From NCBI GenBank assembly GCA_031261265.1, contig JAISKI010000016.1:1-34671 (forward strand): 34,671 nt of DNA, in the 5' to 3' direction. Under the pieces are notes generated by a model. The model ran no database searches and was not told the origin of the DNA. It was given only the letters and a program-made list of their open reading frames with translations. The stretch comes from Candidatus Peribacteria bacterium. GTDB lineage: Bacteria > Patescibacteria > JAEDAM01 > Absconditabacterales > Absconditicoccaceae. Made by a program: the position numbers and the translations under genes. This document shows, piece after piece, positions 26,361 to 32,735 of the stretch. Positions within the stretch are counted from its first letter, which is position 1. Each line of letters begins with the position of its first letter.

Positions 26361-27212
26361 TTAAACCTCCTTTTTTCTTAATGTAAGTAATGTGGTGTCG
26401 TCTTTGAGCAAACCAGGATATCTTGCAATATTCTTTTCTGCCCAAACAGGTTTTCTTTTCTCGGTATTGATCGTGGTGAGTACATTTTGCATCCATTGAG
26501 GATTGGTAAAATAAATCTCCTCCGACCAAAACTGATCAATCTTTCCAATCAGCTTTTCTTGGGCTGGGAAAGGTACATTTTCTAGTTTGCATAAATCCCC
26601 TACTCCATCCGTACCAATCAAAAGAGAGTGAATCTCTTCCGTAGGCCAGTAGCCATAGCGTTGGATTCCGAGTAAGGAAGGATCCATGTCCACTAGTTCT
26701 TTTCCTAGCAAATGATATGCTAAGTAGGGAGGTTTATTGCCTTCAAAGGGGCCAATTTCTTGGAGATTCCCATTGACTGCAAAGACCCCATCTCCACAAG
26801 AAAAGACACAAGTGGTATCTTTCCGCACAATTACGCCGACCAGAGTCGCTAGGAAATAGTCCTTGATGTATTGCAACCAAGGATTTCCCATGTCCTGAGC
26901 AATGATACGAATCCTCGCTAAGACATCTTGACTCAGTTCGTCCCACCATCGCTCCGATTGGAATAAAATTTCTCCAGCCACTCCTTTACTTTGCTCTAAA
27001 CGCTTCGCCAAATAATTGGTAAAGATCGTAGATAAAAGTCTGCTTCCCACTTCGCTATATTTTGTAGAGCCACAGCCATCAGAGACCACGGCAATAATAA
27101 AGTCATCGGTGCGAAGCCAAGTGAAGTGATCTTGATTATTCATTCCCCTCTTTGCGTGTGAGGTACCTGGAACCGAAGCTCCAGCAATTTCAAAATAATT
27201 CAGATTGTTCAT
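26361..27212 (-). CDS. PP2C-type protein phosphatase
   Basis: A 283-residue metal-dependent Ser/Thr phosphatase. Motifs: GMNNQDHF (D28), VVSDGCGSTKYSEVGS (D45, G46), FSCGDGVFAV, LIGTDGVGD and the end KDDTTLL, which together supply the metal-binding Asp residues. It would reverse phosphorylation by the kinase next to it. It heads the four-gene operon behind the promoter at 27370-27397, after a leader of about 150 nt that contains a small ORF with a good ribosome site. The ATG at 27210-27212 itself lacks one. No TGA occurs. Confidence 0.87.
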   Translation of the reverse strand: MNNLNYFEIAGASVPGTSHAKRGMNNQDHFTWLRTDDFIIAVVSDGCGSTKYSEVGSRLLSTIFTNYLAKRLEQSKGVAGEILFQSERWWDELSQDVLARIRIIAQDMGNPWLQYIKDYFLATLVGVIVRKDTTCVFSCGDGVFAVNGNLQEIGPFEGNKPPYLAYHLLGKELVDMDPSLLGIQRYGYWPTEEIHSLLIGTDGVGDLCKLENVPFPAQEKLIGKIDQFWSEEIYFTNPQWMQNVLTTINTEKRKPVWAEKNIARYPGLLKDDTTLLTLRKKEV

Positions 27213-27345
27213 ATCTTTTATGTTTATTGTTTTTACTGCTACAACTGTTAAAGATCACATCTCGTTGGTGTCGCTGAAGAGAAAGGGGTTTTAGCTGATG
27301 AATAGCGTGTTCACAGTCCGTCGGAAGCACCTCTGTCCATCTCAT
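27136..27345 (-). CDS. Possible small leader ORF overlapping the PP2C start
   Basis: ATG 27343-27345 has a strong ribosome site (AGAGGAG, 6 nt spacing) and begins MRWTEVLPTDCEHAIHQL. The frame reaches TGA at 27190; with TGA as Gly it runs on to TAA 27136-27138 (69 residues), overlapping the PP2C gene out of frame. It matches nothing I know. It may be a real small protein, a coupling or attenuation peptide, or a relic of a former gene. Confidence 0.35.
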
Positions 27346-27363
27346 TCTTTTCTCCTCTTTAAC

Positions 27364-27382
27364 AATTGTATTATACACAATA
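27364..27382. promoter_or_regulatory. Operator candidate at the PP2C/kinase operon
   Basis: AATTGTATTATACACAATA is a variant (17 of 19 identical) of the palindrome at 8427 and 11439 and lies at the same place over the -10 box. Confidence 0.6.
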
Positions 27383-27397
27383 AGTTAGCGATTGCAA
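27370..27397 (-). promoter_or_regulatory. Promoter of the PP2C/kinase/vWA operon
   Basis: On the minus strand TTGCAA, 16 nt, TATAAT. Confidence 0.7.
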
Positions 27398-27402
27398 GAG
27401 AA

Positions 27403-27419
27403 AATGTAAAAATTACATT
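27403..27419. promoter_or_regulatory. Upstream palindrome AATGT-N7-ACATT
   Basis: AATGTAAAAATTACATT lies upstream of the -35 box and corresponds to the site at 11478 upstream of nadE, with the same flanks AAGAGAA and AAGT. Confidence 0.4.
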
Positions 27420-27432
27420 AAGTTATTCTGAA

Positions 27433-27471
27433 TAAAAAAAACTCCTAGACTCTAATTACTGAATCTAGGAG
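27433..27471 (-). terminator. Terminator of the EamA transporter gene
   Basis: On the minus strand CTCCTAGA, 14-nt loop, TCTAGGAG, then T8. Confidence 0.8.
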
Positions 27472-27485
27472 ATAATTGGCAGAAG

Positions 27486-28379
27486 TTAAGGGGTATTTTT
27501 GGTAGTTTGTACAACAAAAATTCCCATAATTATCAACACACAACCAACAATCTTTCCCGCTGTCATCTCTTCACCTAGACAAATACTTCCTAGGATAATA
27601 GCTATGACAGGTTCCGCCATAACTAGAATTGATGATGTAACGCTACCGACATACTTAATGCCAAGGTTGAAGAATGTGATACACAATACCGAACATAATA
27701 ATGCAATTACGGTACTATATATCCAAGCCTCGGGAGTTAGTGCAAAAGTGATTTGATTGTGGACTAATCCAAATACGAAGCAACAAATAGAATTGATTAC
27801 ACATATATAGAACGTTAATTTAAATGCATAATCCTTCAACTTACTTTTTTCAAAGATCAATACATAAGCAGCATAGCAAATGGCTGACAGGAAGGCTATG
27901 CCCGTCCCCAGAATGGGATTGCTTTGATTATCGGTAATTGAAAAGAACATTACTATGCCTGCCATAGTAATGGCAAGTGCAATAGTCCCCCTTTTGGACG
28001 CTTTTTGCTTTAAGAATACTATGCTTCCTATCATAACCAGCACGGGGAAGCTACAATTGAGTGTAGTAGCTACACCAACAGAAACATAGTTATACGACAT
28101 ATACAATAATATGGTTGTAAATGCATTAAATACACCTAGAACAACCAAAATAACCAACTCCCTACCACTTAGTTTCAACGAAATTTTTTTGCAAGCCAGA
28201 ATTATAAATATTATTGGCAAAGCTAAAAAATTTCTTAAAAATGCTGCATTAACAGGATTGCTCCCCATACTATATGTCAGTTTCGCAATTATAGGAGTAG
28301 CCCCCCAAAAACATGCAGCCAACAAAACCAACACAGAACCCAATAAATATTTGTTCCCCAATTTTTGTTTCAAATCCAT
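27486..28379 (-). CDS. EamA/DMT-family transporter
   Basis: A 297-residue inner-membrane protein with ten hydrophobic helices in two repeats, as in drug/metabolite transporters. It starts with a short charged N terminus (MDLKQKLGNKY), then LAACFWGATPIIAKL, and has the second-repeat helix SSILVMAEPVIAIILGSICLGE, both typical of EamA domains. Family members export amino acids, nucleobases or other small molecules; the substrate cannot be told. It has no TGA, its own TTGACT promoter at 28421 and terminator at 27433. Confidence 0.88.
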   Translation of the reverse strand: MDLKQKLGNKYLLGSVLVLLAACFWGATPIIAKLTYSMGSNPVNAAFLRNFLALPIIFIILACKKISLKLSGRELVILVVLGVFNAFTTILLYMSYNYVSVGVATTLNCSFPVLVMIGSIVFLKQKASKRGTIALAITMAGIVMFFSITDNQSNPILGTGIAFLSAICYAAYVLIFEKSKLKDYAFKLTFYICVINSICCFVFGLVHNQITFALTPEAWIYSTVIALLCSVLCITFFNLGIKYVGSVTSSILVMAEPVIAIILGSICLGEEMTAGKIVGCVLIIMGIFVVQTTKNTP

Positions 28380-28420
28380 ATTTTTTTATTTTTAGATTAA
28401 TAATTTTATTTATGCAATAT

Positions 28421-28448
28421 AGTATAGTGATATATGTATCAAAGTCAA
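28421..28448 (-). promoter_or_regulatory. Promoter of the EamA gene, ATATAT-spacer type
   Basis: On the minus strand TTGACT, 16-nt spacer with GATACATATATC, TATACT. Confidence 0.7.
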
Positions 28449-28530
28449 TACAATGTGTATATTTTAGATTAAACAGGTGAAAAGAGAGAAAAATCAGATT
28501 ATAAAGTAGTTCCACCACTAGATAATATTT

Positions 28531-29367
28531 TTAAAAGTACTGATCCATAATTGCATGAATAATATTTATTTTTTTATAATTTTCTTCTACAATTTTTCGA
28601 TCATTGTCTTCTCTCCAAAGAGAATAGGGCACCATTTTAATCTTTTTCCATATATCGTTAGTCCATAAATGAAAATCTGGCAAAGAGAGTCCTAGTTTCG
28701 TGACAATATAATCAGAGATGAATTCTTTTTTTTCTTCCTTAGTCCAAGAAGAATCATCCTTTTGATTAATTTCTACCAATTCTTTTTTCATTTCATCCAA
28801 AGAGATACCATTCAAGCTGATATCCAGCAAAGTAGGATATAAAACTTCTAATACTGCACAGGGAAGATTATGGTTTTTATTGATCTGTTCCTTAGCCCAT
28901 TTTTTATCCTCTTCGGATCATTGGTCTATTTCTTCTAAAGCCTCCATTTCTGCTACCATATCAGAATAGGTTTTCATTTGTCCACTATGCAAAATCGCAA
29001 ATACTCCCACGTGATATTCCTTATCATAGTTCTTTTCAAAACTATCTCTTGTACTCTGAAAAACTCCATGGGCAATCCCCTCTTTCAATGCAAAATGAGG
29101 AGGTTCAGTAGATAATTTATATTCTCCCCAATTTCTCACTTCCTTTGGGGATTCAGACAACGCCTTTAAAGAAGCAGATTCTTTTTCTCTTCGCTCTGGA
29201 GACAAATGAGTCATTTCATAGGAAGTTGCTACTTTTTTATAAATTTTTGGTAATTGTGAAAAATCCATAGCATCCATCAGACTTTTAGCCACCTTTTCAT
29301 CCTTCTTATTTTTAGATAAATTGGAATCTCCGATTCAATCAATCAGCGTTTTTGTTTTTTTAGCCAT
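28531..29367 (-). CDS. Unknown cytosolic protein
   Basis: A 278-residue protein is restored by TGA-Gly codons at 29335 and 28918. It begins MAKKTKTLIDGIGDSNLSKN and is charged and helical, with no signal peptide, membrane helix or cysteine motif. Stretches such as HFALKEGIAHGVFQSTRD, YHVGVFAILHSGQMKTYSD and KLGLSLPDFHLW may be family-specific. I do not recognise it. It is monocistronic with a TTGCAA promoter at 29401, and its leader resembles the pyrimidine-rich leaders of nadE and others. Confidence 0.7.
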
Positions 29368-29400
29368 AATATACAGATAGAGAGATAAAGTCATCACCTA

Positions 29401-29428
29401 AGTATACAGAAATATCAAAATTTTGCAA
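29401..29428 (-). promoter_or_regulatory. Promoter of the 28531-29367 gene
   Basis: On the minus strand TTGCAA, 16 nt, TATACT. Confidence 0.6.
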
Positions 29429-29456
29429 AAATAAGGAAAGTTTTTTTGTCAGGAAT

Positions 29457-29494
29457 AAAAAAATCCCTTAGCCCTTGATACAGAACTAAGAGAT
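29457..29494 (-). terminator. Terminator after the 29508 gene
   Basis: On the minus strand ATCTCTTAG, 14-nt loop, CTAAGGGAT, then T-run; nine pairs with one G-T. Confidence 0.65.
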
Positions 29495-29507
29495 AATTTG
29501 CCCAACT

Positions 29508-30005
29508 TTACCTAAGTCATTTATATTGACCAGAGTAAACAGTAGGAGAAACGTCCTGAGAAACAATTTTTTTCCAATCAGCATCCCAATAAGGATGCAT
29601 TATTCCTTCAAGAATTTTACCTTCTTTATCACACCAGAGAGGTTCCCCATGAGGTCCAATACAATAATACTCCACTGCACCACAGCTCTTACAGGTACTC
29701 TGGATGATGTAGGCAGAGAGATTTTCATCCTCCTTTAGCTCATTTAGGGGCTCGTTTTCGATTGTGCTCCAAAGAATAGGGGCATCCTCAGGGACATATT
29801 TCCCGAATCCTCGCCAAGCTAAATGGATATTCCCACACTGACAGGCTCTGCGTCGTCCAAAGAAGCCCGGACCAGTTATCGCTTCCAATTTGCTTCCTTG
29901 CTTAAACTCAATTTTTCCCATCTGACTAGCTGTCAAATAAAGGTCTTTCCCATCAATCACGAGGTGATAAGGAAGCATCCCAACAGCATGTAAAAACTTT
30001 TTCAT
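29508..30005 (-). CDS. Zinc-ribbon-like protein, unknown
   Basis: A protein of 162 residues to TGA 29517-29519, or 165 with TGA as Gly (GLR then TAA). It has two Cys pairs, RACQCGNIH and STCKSCGAVEYYC, plus a later Cys (PLWCDKEG), in keeping with a zinc-binding fold. No TGA occurs inside. It begins MKKFLHAVGMLPYHLVI, which is too polar for a signal peptide. It starts 23 nt after the deoxyribosyltransferase-like gene and shares its transcript. No function can be assigned. Confidence 0.65.
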
Positions 30006-30028
30006 TTTTTTGCTTTTTTTAATGATTA

Positions 30029-30529
30029 CTACTTTCCTAAAGCATAGGAGGCGACTTTTTGTCGAACTTGGTAAGAATCCCAGAGAGCAATGCTGACCTC
30101 CAACATTTCCTCCAAAGTTTCTACTACATACAGATTCGAGAAATTCAACTTTTTGAGATGCTGTTTCACCAATGCTCTCGCTCGAGTTGATTCCTTGAAT
30201 AACGCAGGATTTTCCTCCTGCAATTCCTTTTTTACCGTAGGACTGATCAGGATCACGAAATCCCTTCTGTCATCCAAACTGATAGCATTCAAGATAGAGT
30301 ATCCTGATTCCGATAGAGACCCCATCCCATACGTTTCATCCGTAATAGGAAAGAGAATAATCTGATCAGAAGCCAAATGTTCTGCTTCAAATACCGCACA
30401 TTCTGGTGTCCAGTCATCCACTTGAGGATTAAAATAATCAATCCCAAATGCCCGATACTTCTCCATAAAGCCCTCTCGCCAAGTAGAACCTCCGCAGGTT
30501 CCAAATAGCCCAATACAATTTTTATTCAT
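30029..30529 (-). CDS. Nucleoside 2-deoxyribosyltransferase-like protein
   Basis: A 166-residue protein with the start IGLFGTCGGSTWREGFMEKY, then DYFNPQVDDWTPEC, EAEHLASDQIILFPITDETYG and SLSESGYSI. This pattern fits the nucleoside 2-deoxyribosyltransferase-like family, in which the Glu of ETYG/SESG-type loops and the Asp after the first strand serve the base-exchange or glycoside-cleaving reaction. Some relatives cleave nucleotides in immunity or salvage; the substrate here is unknown. It has no TGA. It is the first gene of a two-gene operon behind the promoter at 30600. Confidence 0.7.
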   Translation of the reverse strand: MNKNCIGLFGTCGGSTWREGFMEKYRAFGIDYFNPQVDDWTPECAVFEAEHLASDQIILFPITDETYGMGSLSESGYSILNAISLDDRRDFVILISPTVKKELQEENPALFKESTRARALVKQHLKKLNFSNLYVVETLEEMLEVSIALWDSYQVRQKVASYALGK

Positions 30530-30599
30530 AATGGCATAATTTTATTTTTTTGAAAATTTCCTGAGATATTTAAAGGGATTTTCCCTCCTCAAGGAAGTC

Positions 30600-30628
30600 A
30601 TTATACGGATATATATATCTAAAGTCAA
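30600..30628 (-). promoter_or_regulatory. Promoter with GATATATATATC spacer (30529 operon)
   Basis: On the minus strand TTGACT, 17-nt spacer with GATATATATATC, TATAAT. It is nearly the same as the lipoprotein promoter at 13372. Confidence 0.75.
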
Positions 30629-30704
30629 GAGTAAAATAATACAGTGATCAAAAATTCAAATGAACCTCTCTCTTTTTAGATCAGAAATTGGAGAAAAAAT
30701 AGAC

Positions 30705-30732
30705 TTGACTTTATATATATAATAAATATACT
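30705..30732 (+). promoter_or_regulatory. Promoter of mdh, TTATATATATAA spacer
   Basis: TTGACT (30705-30710), 16 nt that include TTATATATATAA, TATACT (30727-30732). It diverges from the promoter at 30600. Confidence 0.75.
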
Positions 30733-30763
30733 AACAAGGTAAACAAAATAAATTATAAAAAAA

Positions 30764-31711
30764 ATGACAAAAGTATCAATTATTGGTGCAGGAAACGTAG
30801 GTGTGACTTGTGCTAACGTTCTGGCTACACGAAACGTAGCCAAGGAAATCATCCTCCTTGATGTTAAGGAGGGAGTCGCCGAAGGAAAAGCAATGGATTT
30901 AAGGCAGGCAGTTCTCCAATGGGGAAGCTCTACGAAGATCACAGGAGTCACACGTGACTACTCAGCAACTGCCGAGTCAGATATCGTAGTGATAACCTCT
31001 GGTGTGCCTCGTAAGCCTGGTCAAACCCGAGAAGAAATGCTCGCAGTGAATGGAGGGATTTTGAATGAGTGCATTCGCGGTGCTTTACAGTACTCGCCAG
31101 ATGCAATACTTATTCCCATCACTAACCCTGTGGATACACTCACGTATCACACTTGGAACGTAATGCGGGAAATCAATCCGTACGCTGACCGACATAAAGT
31201 CCTCGGACTCGGTGGTGCACTGGATTCAGCCAGATTCAGATTCTATTTGGAAGAAAAAACTGGTTATAGTAGTAGTTGTTTTAAAAACATTTTCGTCATT
31301 GGCGGACACGGCGATACGACTATGGTACCAGTGACATCATCGGTCAAATGCGTAACTCCGATTAGGATGATTCTTTCCGAAGAAGAGTTGCAGGAAATTG
31401 TGGAAGCGACGAAAGTCGGAGGAGCAACGCTCACGAAGCATCTGGGAACTTCTGCATGGCAAGGTCCTGGCACAGCATTAGCGAGAATGGTTGAGTCCAT
31501 TCTGCAGGATAAACAGGAAATCTTTCCGTGTATTGTCCCCTTGGAAGGGGAATACGGACAAGAAGACATCTGTATTGGCGTCCCTGTCGTCCTGGGAAAA
31601 GGCGGTTGGAAAAGAATTGTAAAATTAGACCTCAGCAAAGCCGAGGAGCAAGCCTTCAAAGCATCTGCTGAGGCAGTAAGAAAAGTAAACAAAGAATTAA
31701 CAAAAAAATAA
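30764..31711 (+). CDS. mdh: Malate dehydrogenase
   Basis: It interconverts malate and oxaloacetate with NAD. The 315-residue protein has the Rossmann loop GAGNVG, LLDVKEG after the second strand, GVPRKPGQTREEM with the Arg pair that marks malate rather than lactate specificity, ITNPVDTLTY, LGGALDSARFR and the catalytic His in IGGHGDTTMVP. Length fits the family. It has no TGA, an A-rich leader and a TTGACT promoter, and precedes a radical SAM gene by 7 nt. A lactate dehydrogenase is less likely because of PRKPG. Confidence 0.9.
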   Translation: MTKVSIIGAGNVGVTCANVLATRNVAKEIILLDVKEGVAEGKAMDLRQAVLQWGSSTKITGVTRDYSATAESDIVVITSGVPRKPGQTREEMLAVNGGILNECIRGALQYSPDAILIPITNPVDTLTYHTWNVMREINPYADRHKVLGLGGALDSARFRFYLEEKTGYSSSCFKNIFVIGGHGDTTMVPVTSSVKCVTPIRMILSEEELQEIVEATKVGGATLTKHLGTSAWQGPGTALARMVESILQDKQEIFPCIVPLEGEYGQEDICIGVPVVLGKGGWKRIVKLDLSKAEEQAFKASAEAVRKVNKELTKK

Positions 31712-31718
31712 AAAAAAG

Positions 31719-32642
31719 ATGAAAGTACAAAGTTTAAGTATCGCGGTGCCAGCTGGTTGCACCAACCGTTGTGAATTCTGTGTTTCAGGGTTGCATAATC
31801 AAGATAGGGCAAGCTATGGAAACCAAATTGAAGATAACTTTCAATTCAAAGATCTTTATGAAAGAGATTATATGGATGCACTTTCCTTTTCACGTGATAA
31901 TGGTTGCAATACCATGATGTTCACTGGCGATGGAGAAGCATTACTTAATCGAACCTTCATGGAGATGGTTTCAACTCTGAATAAGAGGCTAGCCTCCCCA
32001 TTTCGATGGATAGAACTCCAGACAAGTGGAGTGTTTCTGACACAAAAAGCCGAAAACGGCGGAGAAAAGTATCTACGATGGCTCCGGGATTACATCCGGG
32101 TGAAAACCATCTCCTTAAGTTTGTCCTCAGTTTGGTCCTCTAGTGAAAATGCATCATACAACAGGCCTAGAAATAATAATGCATTTGTAGACATCGAAGA
32201 AACCTGTAAAGCAATAAAGAAGTATGATTTTTCACTTCGTTTATCGCTCAATATGACAGATTTCTACGATGAGAAGACTCCTGCAGAAATCTTCTGTAGA
32301 GCAGAGAAATTAGGGGCTGACCAAGTCACTTTCCGAGTACTTTACAATATAGACCATCCGCAAGATGATCAGGAACAGGCTATTAATGATTGGATTCTCG
32401 ATCATCGATGTCAAGATGATAAAATCGAAGAGATCAATCAATACATCAGAGAACACGGCAGACCATTGGAACGTCTCCCCTTTGGAGCGGTTCGGTATTC
32501 TGTCCATGGAATGTCCTGTGTCCTCGACAGTGATTGCATGAATTCCAAAGAGGAGTTAAAAAACGAAGTGAAGTATTTGATTCTTCGTCCCAATTGTAAA
32601 CTGTATACAAAATGGGATGATAAAGGAAGCGTTCTGTTCTAA
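31719..32642 (+). CDS. Radical SAM protein, unknown substrate
   Basis: A 307-residue protein with the cluster motif GCTNRCEFC (C14, C18, C21), then MMFTGDGEALLN (the GGE-like SAM-binding loop), WIELQTSG and LSLSLSS. The C terminus VKYLILRPNCKLYTKWDDKGS holds an extra Cys but no SPASM cluster. It has no TGA, unlike the radical SAM genes at 2.2-7.6 kb. It follows mdh by 7 nt in one operon, but a joint pathway is not evident. Confidence 0.82.
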   Translation: MKVQSLSIAVPAGCTNRCEFCVSGLHNQDRASYGNQIEDNFQFKDLYERDYMDALSFSRDNGCNTMMFTGDGEALLNRTFMEMVSTLNKRLASPFRWIELQTSGVFLTQKAENGGEKYLRWLRDYIRVKTISLSLSSVWSSSENASYNRPRNNNAFVDIEETCKAIKKYDFSLRLSLNMTDFYDEKTPAEIFCRAEKLGADQVTFRVLYNIDHPQDDQEQAINDWILDHRCQDDKIEEINQYIREHGRPLERLPFGAVRYSVHGMSCVLDSDCMNSKEELKNEVKYLILRPNCKLYTKWDDKGSVLF

Positions 32643-32684
32643 TCTTGAAGCAGGAGGAAAAAAAATCTGTATCTTAGAAAAAAT

Positions 32685-32715
32685 AAAGGTAGGAATATCA
32701 ATCCTGCCTTTTTTT
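32685..32715 (+). terminator. Terminator of the mdh operon
   Basis: AAAGGTAGGA, 7-nt loop, TCCTGCCTTT, then T-run. The 16-mer AAATCTGTATCTTAGA just before it recurs at 34536 before another terminator. Confidence 0.75.
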
Positions 32716-32735
32716 ACTATTAGATCATACTAACA

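Noticed and set aside
30764..31711. Lactate dehydrogenase
   Set aside because: The specificity loop reads GVPRKPGQTR, with the Arg typical of malate dehydrogenase.
31264..31812. Minus-strand open frame opposite mdh
   Set aside because: It is the antisense of a clear malate dehydrogenase and has composition typical of such shadows.
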